A DNA stretch of 64,000 bases, from contig OZ024825.1 of assembly GCA_964016985.1 (NCBI GenBank), positions 41,741,668 through 41,805,667 on the forward strand. Reading direction: 5' to 3'. Below are positions 19,120 to 29,700 of this stretch, in pieces. A model generated the notes under the pieces. The model ran no database searches. It saw nothing but the letters and a program-made list of their open reading frames with translations, and was not told where the DNA came from. Position 1 is the stretch's first letter; each line of letters opens with the position of its first letter. The position numbers and the translations under genes are program-made. The stretch is from Anodontia alba (lineage: Eukaryota > Mollusca > Bivalvia > Lucinida > Lucinidae).

Positions 19120-19314
19120 GGTAAATGTCCTAAAATTTCATACATCAAAGTTTCTGACCAAATGGCATATCCAAATAGTGCAGACCCAGATCAGGCTGAT
19201 CAGGGTCTACACTATTTACCATTCAACTGTTTTAAAAAACAAGTGCATAAAAAGCAAAATTTAGGCAAAAAAGGTATGGAATAAAGTGTTCGAAATTTTA
19301 GGATATTTACTGTA
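19118..19314 (+). mobile_element. PAL-A MITE
   Basis: Starts ACGGTAAATGTCCTAAAATT and ends ATTTTAGGATATTTACTGT, with central ATCAGGCTGATCAGGGTCTA. Confidence 0.7.
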
Positions 19315-19353
19315 TCTATATTTTCCTTACTCTAAAATTTGTGATCTACTAAT

Positions 19354-19567
19354 TTAACCCTTGTCCTGCTGAATAAATTAAGATGCCATGCCCACTTCCA
19401 ATTTTCAGCCAATCAGATTACTCGATCCAGATTGTTGGTACAAATTCAAATACTGAATGGCAAACAGTGCAGATCCTGATCAGTTGGCTTCTTCAGAAGC
19501 CAACTGATCTGGATCTACACTGTTTGCAAAAGCAGGACATATCCGGGTTCAGCAGGACAAGGGTTAA
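19354..19567 (+). mobile_element. TTAA-1 MITE, near-consensus copy
   Basis: TTAA on both sides, ends CCCTTGTCCTGCTGAA and TTCAGCAGGACAAGGG (16-base perfect inverted ends) and a full central palindrome with apex TGGCTTCTTCAGAAGCCA. It lies 40 bases from the SGK exon at 19608, inside the downstream intron. Confidence 0.85.
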
Positions 19568-19607
19568 AGGGTCAGGGTAGAATCCCTAGATAACTGTACT
19601 ACTTTAC

Positions 19608-19665
19608 CTTTCCAAAACTGCCTTTTCCAATGACCTTAAGGAATTCAAAGTCACTTGGTTTGACA
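19608..19665 (-). CDS. SGK-family kinase, exon with glycine-rich loop
   Basis: A 58-bp exon on the minus strand with acceptor ...TTTTTTCAG before 19665 and donor GTAAAG after 19608. Its first base completes a codon from the exon at 21524-21573; it then encodes VKPSDFEFLKVIGKGSFGK. This is the junction of linker and kinase N-lobe in serum/glucocorticoid-regulated kinases, with the ATP-binding GKGSFGK loop. KPSD followed by FLKVIGKGSFGKV is characteristic of SGK among AGC kinases. SGK kinases act downstream of PI3K and PDK1 on ion transport and cell survival. The exon ends in phase 0. The rest of the kinase domain is not found in the window. Confidence 0.85.
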
Positions 19666-19877
19666 CTGAAAAAATAGAAATAAAATGGGACAGTAAATAA
19701 ACTGATAAAATATAAAATGAGCAACCACTTGATAAAATACAAAACAAACAAACACTTTACCTATCTTTGAACTTTTAATGCATCTAACTGATATGTTAAA
19801 GTTCAAACATGAGTCTGTCAAATGTTATACTTAGCATTCCGTGCCAAGAAAGTATAGGTTAGTCAAACAGGAGAACA

Positions 19878-20287
19878 TACCGTATTTACCATAAGTATTT
19901 GGACAGACATATCTGAGCAAACAGTTTAGACCCAGATCAGATGCCACTGAATGTGGCATCTGATCAAGGTCTGCACTGTTGGCCATTCGTCCAGCAGTTT
20001 TTTAGGCACCTCCACAGGTAGTGAAATGGCCTTTGGTGAAATTACAGAACCAGTATGATGAGGAGTTAACCCTTGTTATGCTGAATAAATGAAGATGCCA
20101 TGCCTATTTCTAATTGTCAGCCAGTCAGATTGATACAAATTCATATACTAAATGACAGTATAGATCCGGATTAGTTGCCTTCTTCAGAAGCCAACTGATC
20201 TGGATCTAAACCGTTTGCAAAGGCAGGGCATATCTGGGTTCAGCAGAACCAGGGTTAATATGTTCCAATATTTTGCATGAATACTGT
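19878..20287. mobile_element. PAL-B MITE interrupted by a TTAA-1 copy
   Basis: Starts TACCGTATTTACCATAAGTA, contains the hairpin with apex GCCACTGAATGTGGC, and ends GTTCCAATATTTTGCATGAA. A TTAA-1 element fills a TTAA at 20066-20258 near the right end. Confidence 0.7.
20066..20258 (+). mobile_element. TTAA-1 MITE nested in PAL-B
   Basis: TTAA-flanked copy with ends CCCTTGTTATGCTGAA and TTCAGCAGAACCAGGG. Removing it restores the PAL-B right end (GGAGTTAA...TGTCC-like), so it is the younger insertion. Confidence 0.75.
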
Positions 20288-20501
20288 TCTGCATTTACCA
20301 CAAGTATTTAGACAGGCCTAAGCAAACAGTGTAGACCCAGATCAGATGCCACAAAATGTGGCATCTGATCAGGGTCTACACTGTTTGCCATTTATCCAGC
20401 AGCTTTTACACAAATAAAAAGTAGCAAAAACGCCCTTGTTCAAATATTTGAATAAGAATGGTAGGCATTTAGGTGTCCGAATACTTAGAGTAAATATTGT
20501 A
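20288..20501. mobile_element. PAL-B MITE
   Basis: Starts TTCTGCATTTACCACAAGTA and ends GAATACTTAGAGTAAATATT. The central palindrome is near-perfect, with apex GCCACAAAATGTGGC and arms AACAGTGTAGACCCAGATCA and TGATCAGGGTCTACACTGTT. Confidence 0.75.
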
Positions 20502-20639
20502 GTTCAGTAGAACAAACAACATAATATACAAGGTCTTCCCCTAACAAATAATAAATTGATAACAAATTGATAGGAGTTATATAAAGTAACTTACTGTTGT
20601 TAGTTCATGGACATACAAATGTACTTCCAAAATTTCATG

Positions 20640-21010
20640 ATCTGCTCAGTAATTTAGACCCAGAAACCTTGACACTTTAGCTGTTTTTTAGTTTTGTGAG
20701 TGTGTTCATTGATCTCAAGGACCGTTTCTTTTAGAACTCTTTATCTTCACTACAGCTGGTGTGGCCATAAAAAGTCTCCCCATGCTTCACTATAGTGCAG
20801 TTTATATTTCTAGTTCTTTGTGATCATTAAGCCGATTTTGTGATTGTTTTGAAATTTTATGAGGTCACTGATGAGGCCTAATTGGCCAAAACAAGCTACG
20901 GTAGTCTGGCCCAGAAAATTTGACACTTTAGTTTTGTCAGTGTGTTCATTGCTCTCAAGGTCATTCCTTTTAGAAACCATCTATAATTGCAGGGACTGGC
21001 AGTCCTACAA
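20640..21010 (+). repeat. Two-copy direct repeat of about 250 bp
   Basis: Segments near 20668-20760 and 20918-21000 share TTGACACTTTAG, GTGTGTTCATTG, CTCTCAAGG-like words and CCTTTTAGAA, with TAATTGCAGGGACTGG-like ends. They are diverged direct copies in intronic DNA. I cannot name the family. Confidence 0.5.
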
Positions 21011-21285
21011 AATTGCCACATAAGCTATACAGCAGTTTTGCACCAACAAACTCTTGAACTGCCTCCAGCAAATACTTCTACTTTTGAATACAGCAGTTTT
21101 TTTATCGTTCTATGCCATATTTTGCTCATAAACACATTTTACTGATGGTATATATATATTTCATATATGTATAGACACCTTTCTGTACTTGGCCTAAAAT
21201 TTGAAAAAGGACGGTGATGTATCTAAAATGTAAAGCATGATTAACAAACAATGTAAACCCTAAGCAGCATATTAAATGAACACAT

Positions 21286-21494
21286 TTAGCCCTTCTCTTG
21301 CTGAATACGACATGCCCTGCATTTACAAACAGTGTAGATCCAGATCAATTGGCTTCTGAAGAAGCCAACTGATCTGGATCTGCACTGTTTGCCATTAAGT
21401 GAATATATAGCAACAATCCAGATCAAATAATCTGACTGGCTGAAAATTATAAGTGGGTGTGGCATCTTAATTTATTCAGCATGACAAGGGTTAG
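21286..21494 (-). mobile_element. TTAA-1 MITE with TTAG target duplication
   Basis: Complete copy flanked by TTAG on both sides, not TTAA, with ends CCCTTCTCTTGCTGAA and TTCAGCATGACAAGGG. It ends 30 bases before the SGK exon at 21524. Confidence 0.75.
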
Positions 21495-21523
21495 TATGAT
21501 GTCTGCACAAAATATTGCCTCAC

Positions 21524-21573
21524 CTTGTCTTTTCACTTGGTCCCAAATTAACTGGGTTGGAATCTTCACGACT
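21524..21573 (-). CDS. SGK-family kinase, linker exon
   Basis: A 50-bp minus-strand exon with acceptor CTTTTCTTACAG before 21573 and donor GTGAGG after 21524. It encodes SREDSNPVNLGPSEKTS, the last codon split with the next exon. NLGPS followed shortly by KPSDF is a hallmark of the linker just before the SGK kinase domain. It starts in phase 0, matching the end of the exon at 36063-36153, and ends with two bases, matching the one-base start of the exon at 19608-19665. Only 1.9 kb separates it from the next exon, against 14.5 kb to the previous one. Confidence 0.82.
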
Positions 21574-22139
21574 CTGTAAGAAAAGAAAGCAAAATGAGAC
21601 AAAAAAACTAACATTACAGTATGTTCTGTCCCATATAGTGCTCCACAGACTAAATCATCAGAAAATAAGGCTTAACATTTCATTCAAGTTTTCTTCTTAT
21701 AGACAATAGGGCTTGACATTTCCTTTGGAGGCAAATTGAATGAAATGAGAAGCCTTATTTCTGTGAAAATAAGAAAAACATTTCATCTGCTGTAATTTAT
21801 AGTCAGACAGATGAACTTCTTTGGACTTGATGATTTATTTTGCTCTAAGTTAGGCTATGCCCCTTTTCAGTGGGTAATCTAATGAACAAAAATGTTTCAA
21901 ATTATTTTTATTAAACAATACTAGAAACAGCATTGTTGCATTTATTCAGAACGGGGGTTAATTTCCTGATTAACTGCTTTATACAGTAAAATGGTGGAAC
22001 TGGAACTTGGAGTGGGGGTAGGGGGTACTCAGAAATAATGATAAAATTTGAATAGCAAAATGAGAAAATGTGCATGCCAATCAATCAAATTTTCTGGTGT
22101 TGTGTCTCGTATCACAAATACTTGTTGTGCTTTTGGGGC
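21574..22139. other. Intronic DNA with a decayed TTAA-3-like palindrome
   Basis: Around 21660-21800 there are inverted words GGCTTAACATTTCATTCAAG / ATTGAATGAAATGAGAAGCC with a second GGGCTTGACATTTC between them, a diverged member of the CATTTCATGCAAATTG palindrome group. The rest is unassigned. Confidence 0.45.
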
Positions 22140-22340
22140 ATACCATACTAAGTAAATATTCTGACAAACAGGATTCAATAAAAAGAGCAGACCCAGAGTA
22201 GATGCCCAGAAAGTGGTATCTGGTCAGGGTATACACTGTTTGCCATACCCAACCATTTCTAGACACATCAACAGGTAGTCAAATGTTGGGACAAATAAGG
22301 TAAGGATTATGGTTTCCAAATATTTAGGGTAAGAAAGTAT
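22140..22340. mobile_element. PAL-B MITE
   Basis: Starts ATACCATACTAAGTAAATAT, has the hairpin GCAGACCCAGAGTAGATGCC ... GTCAGGGTATACACTGTTTG, and ends CCAAATATTTAGGGTAAG. Confidence 0.6.
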
Positions 22341-22544
22341 GAGGACATACAGTGCAGCTGTGAACTTCACTGTTCGTGGACCACAGCCCTTCCAAGGCAC
22401 TGTAAGGGTTTTGTGAAATGAAATGACAACACAGTGCTTTCACGGAATCAGACAGATTAACCAAGAGAATCTTTCTTGGAATTGTCAACAGCAATTTTTC
22501 AAAGACTAAAATCTGGTTTTATGGGTACCCAACCGCTGCCCTTA

Positions 22545-22655
22545 CACTTTCAAGGGAAACAACTTAGTCAAAATTGTTTTGTTCACTTCTGAAATAGGGC
22601 TCTACACAGAAGGAGCAAATTCTTTCCTTAGAGAAGACCCCTTTCCTGTTTTGTC
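22545..22655. repeat. PAL-E fragment
   Basis: Half palindrome with AAGGGAAACAACTTAGTCAA, GGAGCAAATTCTTTCCTTAG and GACCCCTTTCCTGTTTTG. Confidence 0.5.
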
Positions 22656-22736
22656 CACATAGGGATCTTTCACTGATCCTTGGCTGTAGAAGACCAATAC
22701 CTTATTTAGCCTAAGTATTCAGACTCATTTTAACAC

Positions 22737-22964
22737 TTAAAGCGCCAAGAAAACCTGCATCTGAAAATGTCGTCTGTTTATGTCGTCTGCTGAATATTCT
22801 TGCAAACTTTTCAAACCTATTTTTGCATACAGGCAAACAGTGTGGACCCAGTTCAGACTGCTCCTAGAGCAGTCTGATCTGGGTCCACACTGTTTGCAGA
22901 AATGACTTTTAGAGTAACTGGCAGAAGACAAAGCAGACCACAATAGTTGTGATTGGCGCTTTAA
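22737..22964. mobile_element. TTAA-4 MITE
   Basis: TTAA-flanked element with inverted ends AGCGCCAAG and TTGGCGCT and a central palindrome CAAACAGTGTGGACCCAGTT ... ATCTGGGTCCACACTGTTTG with apex CTGCTCCTAGAGCAG. The second copy is at 37019-37233. It shares the hairpin arms of TTAA-1, PAL-A and PAL-B with yet another set of ends. Confidence 0.7.
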
Positions 22965-22984
22965 GGGTTAAAACTGCTTATTAT

Positions 22985-23150
22985 ACTTGTCCTAAAAACT
23001 GAACAGTTGAACCTAATGGGTGTAAAAGCTGCTGGATCAATACCAAACAATACAGACCCTGATCAGATGCCAGATTCTGTGGTATCTCATTTGGGTCTAC
23101 ACTGTTTGCTCAGGTCTGTCTGTCTGTCTGAATATGTAAACATGATAGAT
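22985..23150. mobile_element. PAL-B MITE, partial
   Basis: Hairpin AACAATACAGACCCTGATCA ... TCATTTGGGTCTACACTGTT with apex GCCAGATTCTGTGGT, followed by CTCAGGTCTGTCTGTCTG, the inverse of the PAL-B subterminal ACAGACAGGCCTGAG. Confidence 0.55.
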
Positions 23151-23194
23151 TAACTATTCAAAACTTTGATGATGTCTCGACTGCAAACTGAACC

Positions 23195-23780
23195 ACAAAG
23201 CAAAAGAAAGGCACTACCTGAGCCTCACAGCAGAAGAAAAGCACTACCTGAACCTCATAGCAAACAAAAAGCACTACCTGAAACTCAGAGCAAAAGAAAG
23301 GCACTACCTTCCTGAAACTCAGAGCAAACAAAAGGCACTACCTGAAACTCAGAAAAAGAAAGGCACTACCTACCTGACACTTACAGCAAATTAAAGACAC
23401 TACCTGAAACTCAGAGCAAAAGAAAGGCACTATCTGAAACTCAGAACAAACAAGAGGTACTATTGAGGCACTACCTGAACCTTAGAGCAAACAAAAGGCA
23501 CTACATGAATCTCAGAGCAAAGAAAAAGCACTACCTGAAACTCAGAACAAAAGACAGGCACTACCTGATCTTCTGAGCAAAGGAAAGCATACCTAAACAA
23601 ATGAAAAGCACTACCTAAACCTTAGAGTAAAAGGAAAGCACTACCTAAACATTAGAGCAAAAGAAAAGCACTATCTAAACCTCAGAGCAAAAGAAAAGCA
23701 CTACCTGAACCTCAAAGCAAAAGAAAGCCACTACCTGAACCTCAGAGCAAAAGATAAAGCATTACCTGAACCTTAGACTG
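23195..23780. repeat. Minisatellite, unit about 29 bp
   Basis: About twenty degenerate tandem copies of a unit built on GCACTACCTGAAC, CTCAGAGCAAA and AGAAAA. Units vary in length and sequence and nothing resembles conserved repeats with unique spacers. The array resumes at 23998-24195 after an insertion. Confidence 0.85.
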
Positions 23781-23997
23781 GCTCCAGTCATTTTTGTTTT
23801 ATATCTATTTCTCTCTTTCTCTATATTATTTTTTCTATCATCTTTAATCCAGCTTCAAGTTACCTATGGCTGAAAAAGGGACTGAAGTAAACAAAAATTC
23901 TATAAGCTATACAAGCTTTGTGTCCCCTCAAAAAAAAAAAAAAAGGAAAAAGAGAAGAAAAAGAAAGAAAAGAAAATAAAGAAAGAGTCTGGGGCCA
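23781..23997. other. Insertion splitting the minisatellite
   Basis: A 0.2-kb stretch with imperfect inverted ends GACTGGCTCCAGTC and GTCTGGGGCCAGAC, a pyrimidine-rich middle and an A/G-rich tract near 23930-23980. It interrupts the repeat array cleanly and is probably a small mobile element. Confidence 0.45.
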
Positions 23998-24195
23998 GAC
24001 TACCTGAAACTTTCAGCAAAAGAAAAGTACTATCTGACCTCAGGGCAAAAAAAAAGGCACTACCTAAACATAAGAGCAAAAGAAATGCACTATCTGATCA
24101 TCAGAACAAAATTAAGACACTACCTAAACCTCAGAGCAATAAAAAAGCACAGCTGAACCTCAAAGCAATAGGCAAGCACTATCTGAGTGCTACCT
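23998..24195. repeat. Minisatellite, continuation
   Basis: Six or seven further degenerate units with ACTACCTGAAACTTTCAGCA-like, ACTATCTGACCTCAGGGCAA-like and ACTACCTAAACCTCAGAGCA sequences. Confidence 0.8.
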
Positions 24196-24196
24196 G

Positions 24197-24476
24197 CATT
24201 ACGAAAACATGCTTATTGAAATATATTGGAAATTTTACCATCCAAAAATGTATTTTTTAAGACAAAAAAAAATCTAATATTTTTCATGCTTCTGCTTAAA
24301 ATATAGATTGTGGGTACTCGTTAGAACTGCCTCAGCAAGGCGGTTCTAACAAGTACCAATAATCTATATTTTGAGCAGAACTAAGGAAAAAAATGTATAT
24401 CCCTGTAAACCCCAGTTTTACTATATAAAAGTGGGGTTTAAGGGGGTCAAAATTATGTAGGTATGTTTTCGTGATG
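24197..24476 (+). mobile_element. PAL-D MITE
   Basis: Inverted ends CATTACGAAAACATGCTTAT and GTAGGTATGTTTTCGTGATG. The central hairpin is TGTGGGTACTCGTTAGAACT with apex GCCTCAGCAAGGC. On the right a second small inverted repeat brackets TATATAAAAG (AACCCCAGTTTTAC / GTGGGGTTTAAGGG). Other copies: 31825-32102, 41179-41442 and half of one at 48538-48642. Confidence 0.8.
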
Positions 24477-24646
24477 GGCTTAGAAAAGTGTAAGTACATT
24501 TATATAGATATACGGCAGTTTTAAATTTTGAGCCATTAGGTGAGAAATTTAAAACTATGCAATAACCAGTTTGTCACAATAATCATGATGACCATATCTC
24601 ACAGATGCCATAGTGAGACTGACCACAGTATACACCAAACATGTAT

Positions 24647-24853
24647 TTAATCTTTACCACTCTCTGGGCTAATTCAGCAGACAAAACATTGATGATATTT
24701 TCTCATTTTTCCTTGAAAATAGGATTTGACATTTCATGCAAATTGTCTCCATTGAAGACAATTTGCATGAAATGTCAAAACCCGATTTTTTGGGGAAAAT
24801 AAGAAAAAACATTTCAATATATTGCCTACTGAAAATTTTACCAGGAGTGCTTA
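24647..24853 (+). mobile_element. TTAA-3 MITE, well preserved
   Basis: Starts TTAATCTTTACCACTCTCTG and ends TTTTACCAGGAGTGCTTA. The perfect central arms are CATTTCATGCAAATTGTCTC and GACAATTTGCATGAAATGTC. Confidence 0.75.
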
Positions 24854-24884
24854 CCCATAATCAAGTTCAGAACCAGTAACCATA

Positions 24885-25303
24885 AATTACCTGTCGAGAC
24901 GGGTTGATGGGAATATGTCCTATTAGATGAAAGGAAATGCCAATTATGTACAAAAACAGATATAGACAATGAGTTTCACTATCTTTTACGTTGTGAGTTC
25001 TTTGAATCAGAACAAAAGCATCTCTTGAAGCCTAATTATTATACAAGACCTAACATGTTGAAATTCAAAGATTTACTTTGCTCTGACAATATAGCAATAT
25101 AAAAGAAGCTTTCAGAATTTGTCAAAGTGATCATGAGCCAGTATACATCCTGATGGCTTTATACATTGTTCTTGTAAACAGTTTTGTTATGTATTTCTTG
25201 TAAATACTTTTTGTTACTGTTTGTTTGTATTATGTGCTTTGATGCAGACTGTGTGTAGCCTGGGTTTTAACTGAATAAAGTTTCTGTTCTGTTCTGTTCT
25301 GCT
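24885..25303 (+). pseudogene. LINE 3' end (C-terminus, UTR and TTCTG tail)
   Basis: On the plus strand one frame reads the end of a non-LTR retrotransposon protein: a zinc-binding CQLC, then NEFHYLLRCEFFESEQKHLL, and a stop after MSQYTS near 25150. Two in-frame stops (near 24903 and 25102) show it is dead. A short 3' UTR with AATAAAG follows and ends in tandem TTCTG near 25281-25301, typical of LINEs with microsatellite tails. The copy is strongly 5'-truncated. The CxxC...H...C end followed by a short tail is common in RTE-, CR1- and L2-like elements; I cannot choose the clade. Confidence 0.65.
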
Positions 25304-25397
25304 AAGCATTAATCAGTTAACTCCTTTCTAAAACAGATATGTTTAGGTCAAGCCATCATACAGTCTGTTGTCCAACCCATGTTGAGAGTTTCAAATG

Positions 25398-25611
25398 TTA
25401 ACCCTTGTCCTGCTGAACCTGGATATAAACTGCCTTTGTAAACAGTGCAGATCCAGATCAGTTGGCTTCTGAAGAAGCCAACTGATCTGGATCTGCACTG
25501 TTTGCCATTAAGTATGTGTATTTATAGCAACAATCCAGATCAAGCAATCTGATTGGCTGAAAATTGGAAGTGGGTGTGGCAGCTTAATTTATTCAGCATG
25601 ACAAGGGTTAA
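25398..25611 (-). mobile_element. TTAA-1 MITE
   Basis: TTAA-flanked with ends CCCTTGTCCTGCTGAA and TTCAGCATGACAAGGG and a full central palindrome. Confidence 0.82.
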
Positions 25612-25828
25612 TAAGTACTCACAAGGCATGTTTTGGTGCAGAAATAACAAAATTATCTTTGACTCTACTCCTCTTATCAGGAGCTATGACTGGTCTACTG
25701 ACCCAAATGCCTGTTAGGTAAAGAAGTGTGTCCACGCACCTATCAAGTGACAGAAATCGCTAGAGGATATACATTATTTGGGTCGTAAAGATGTAAAGGT
25801 GATTGTCTTATCTTTATTCTCTAATGAC

Positions 25829-26053
25829 CAATAGGCTTTCTGGGTAAAATTTTTAGCAGAAGACATTTTGGAACATTTCCTTATTTTCCCAAAAACAAAA
25901 AAAAAAAAAAAAAAACAGGATTTGACACTTCATGCAAATTGTCTCCAATGGAGACAATTTGCATGAAATGCCAAATCCTGTTTTCTGGAAAAAAAAAATG
26001 AGAAAAAAAATCCAAAACGTCATCTGCTAAAAACTTTACCCAGCATGCTAAGT
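25829..26053 (-). mobile_element. TTAA-3 MITE
   Basis: Ends near CTTTCTGGGTAAAATTTTTA and TTTACCCAGCATGCTAAG. Perfect central palindrome CATGCAAATTGTCTCCA/TGGAGACAATTTGCATG, plus a 20-base A run. Confidence 0.7.
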
Positions 26054-26788
26054 ACAATGCATTAACTACCCAGTACTGTGGGACAGATGATTTGATATGG
26101 ACACTTTGACTAACAGATGATTTCTTTATTATTATTTCACAGAGAAAATAATAAGACTTGATATTTCATGTGAATTGTCTGCAAGTCACATAAAATGACA
26201 CCCCTTGTTTTCTCTGAAAAAATACAATAAAAAATTTGAAACGATAGTACACTGCACTATTGTGTGGCGAGCAGATAAGTCTGTCAAAAATTCACAAAAT
26301 TTGCCCATCCACACTCCCAAATCAGCTCTCCACAAAAGTTATCATCCGGAAATGAAAATACGGACAGACGTATGACAGACAGACAGACGGACAGACACAA
26401 AGATGACCAATGTTCACCTATAATACCCCACCACTATCATGTAGAGTGGTATGAAAAACAAAAATATCATCTGTTGTAGTTGTGATCAGTATTTTGAGGT
26501 TTAATGTATTATAATTATACTACTTTATACATAAAGAGTTAAAAACTGAGTCTATTGCTACTATCAATACCCAACTAATTTCTCCAGATGTTTTGATGAA
26601 TGATAAGCATTTGATTAGATTACAGCAAATCTATGAACTTTATCTTCTACTATTATTGCTGAAAAGAAAATATTCTTTGCCAAGTTTTCTTTTATCCATA
26701 ATGTACAGAAACAACTAACAGATTTACTTGATAAAAAAAATTTACCATACTAATCTTAACAATAGCACTTAGGGGAGTTAGGGCCATA
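26054..26788. other. Intronic DNA with one decayed palindrome and a GACA-rich tract
   Basis: 26130-26240 holds a diverged hairpin (GACTTGATATTTCATGTGAA / TCACATAAAATGACACCCCT). 26360-26400 is a GACAGACAGACGGACAGAC tract. No exon seen. Confidence 0.45.
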
Positions 26789-29700
26789 CATTATTTTCAT
26801 TTCGACCTTCGGCTCTCTCACATGTATGACATTAGCAATTAACCTGGCTAGGAACTACCTGGATGCTCTTTTAAAGATTTTAAACCTGGAGTATATATGG
26901 TAATACCATGTGACTGAGCCATATATAACCAGGTATTCATTGTTCAGCACTTCATATTTAACTTAGCAAGGGACAGGTAAGGATGCTCTTTACACAGTAA
27001 AATTTGGAAATTGTGAAATTTTTTGTTGATAATAAAGTTTTATTTTGCTTAGCACGTAGTGCAAGCAGTCATTTTATTTCTTCTTCAGTTGATACTGTTC
27101 TTCTGTCAATTATATTGTATTATGAACAGTACTGGGCTTGGTTACACAGTGACCCTGAGATAATTACTGTACAATTTTACCTTTATGACATAAAGGGTAT
27201 TACACAATAAAACATGGCTGAATCTTTTTTCCAATGTTCCATGTTGACTATGAAACCACAGATTTTCTTTTCTTTACCTCACCGCCCACCCCAGGAGAAA
27301 ACACATAGGAAGATGTTTTCTGTAAAAGCTTTGTCTTCGAGGAAGATAATGGGCTTATAAGAAATTATGTTACATACGTTACACAGTATTATATATGCAT
27401 GTTTTATAAAAAACAAAAAACATGTTTTGGAAGTTCTCTTCTCAGTGGAGAGAACATTATGTAAAACTACATTATTTAGAGTAAATATAGAAATTATGAA
27501 ATGAATTTAAGATATATTATAGTAAAGCCTCCTTCCATGTATAATAATGATATTTATAGGGAGGCTCAGTTGGGTGAGTTCGAACAAAACTTTTCTGAAA
27601 AAGCAGCAATAAATTAAAGGTCTTGTTGAAAGTTTATTCATAGGGTTCCTATGAAAGACTGAATCAGTTTTATAATGTTTACTCCATAATGCTACTGATT
27701 AACTATGCTGAAATATACATTTGCATAAGCAATTTTCGTATAGAACATTAGTTCATAGAACTTTATAAGCTTAAAAAGATCTATATGGCCTCAAAAGGAC
27801 CAGAGCTATAGTTCAACATATGACCTTAGAAAGACAATGGTTACATGGCCTAGAAAGGACCAGAAACAGTTATATGGCCTAAAAAGGACCAATGCTAAAC
27901 TGAATTTTTAAAAAATGAAGAAATCCTGCTTTAGATATTTTTTTTTTTTAAATTCTGGTTATATTTTTTCACATATTCAGGAGGTTGCTGGTGATCAAAA
28001 TTTCTTTTTCTTTATTTTGGAATATTTTTTCTTTTTTGTACAAAAATTAGATATGGTCTGATAGAGCATATCCATGCCTATATTCTGGCATATCCAGATC
28101 TATATACCAACAAAAAATAACACGAGATGAATGTACTATATCCCATATGAGCTTATATTGTAGTCATGCAAATTCAATATGCACAGAATACATTTTTTGA
28201 CACTGAAGAAAGAATAAAGATGTTCAAAATAATATAGACTGTTTTAGTGGCTCTTTGACCATGATTTACAGAGCTGTTCACTTACTCCTTCATAGCTATA
28301 CATAATCCTATAGCTTAAACACAATCTTCTGCATCCTTAAATGTTAATTGGATTTGCTTTCAGTTAATTGGGGGATCTTTATTTAAAAGTCTTCATTTAC
28401 ATTTCACATATAGAAATTTTGGAGGGTCATTTAAACCCCATTTTATGTTTTGCTGTCTGATTGAAAATTTTATGTGTTCCATTGATGGAGTGGTCAAATT
28501 AGGCAAAATACACTCTTATACTAAGGTAATGCTCCAAGAGCAGCTGAATATGAACAGCCAGTTTATAAGAACTATCATGTCAAGTTTGATTCTGTAATTT
28601 AGCATGATAGCATATATGCTGTCACATGGTCGTGATATATAGACTTTAATGCAACTTGATATGTATTTTATTACAATTTTTGATGTCTTGTAGTCCAGGA
28701 TTATAGCTGTTACAGTTTTCTTCACTTCACTTTACTTCAGTCCCTCAACCTTGTGGGTTGTTGGGGCTTAGTTCTCTGGATTTGGATAAATGCTGACTTC
28801 TTCTATCTCAAAACTTTGGCCAAACTTAGAGCTGTTTCTGCAGTTTTTTAAACTGTCCGAACAAGTCTTGATTCATGGACTGTTATGTGAGTAAGATTTA
28901 ATTAAAGGGAGGAATCATATAACAACCAATGATTGATGAAAATTTACAGCATGTGCTTATATAGAGTTTCAAGAATAGCTGGTTCAAATTTTATTTATCC
29001 AATAGAAAATTATGGCTAGTTCCATATATTTTTGGAGTATATTGATAAGTAAGGCACTGTTGGTACCTTTTCTTTGTGTCATATCAAATTCATGAATTAA
29101 AAGCCATTTATGGTCAATGCTGGTTATGACCATATATATATTTAGTAACAAAAGATAACTTCATATTAAAGAATCAATAAGTGTTCATGTTCCCAAAATA
29201 TTTAAGTGAAGAACTTGATTTCTTATTTAACTGTTTGTCAGTATATTCTAAATTTCAATAGAATGATTTAGTCCTGCATAACTGAAATGATATAAGCAAC
29301 AGTTGAAAATAGGTTTCATGAGAGACCATCTGTCTGCTTTGTTTGATTGAAGTCGTAGGAAAAATATGAGAGTACTGGTTTGGTAAGTATATCATCTGAA
29401 ATGGGAAAAATATCTAGTGTTTTGGAATAAACTCTTCATTTGGGGTAAGTAATGACTTTTTCCAATATATTCAAATTCAGTTTATCTAGTAAATATAGCT
29501 ACTGAATAAGTTTAATTTCTTGACATTCACACTTTAGTACAGATGGTGTACTTTTAAGCAAGTTGATATGGCATATTGAATTTCAATCTCAGTTTGGAAA
29601 TACCATAATTGTATGCTTGATTAGGTGGATTGAATTCTTAGAGTGGATATTCAAAAAGTTTGTCTTTTTTGAAGGTGTTGGTAAAAACAAAGGCAATTTT

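Noticed and set aside
23195..24195. CRISPR-like array
   Set aside because: Units are degenerate throughout with no conserved repeat and unique spacer pattern, and the context is eukaryotic.
26360..26400. GACAGACAGACGG tract as a telomere-like or regulatory repeat
   Set aside because: It is a short simple-sequence tract with no further support.
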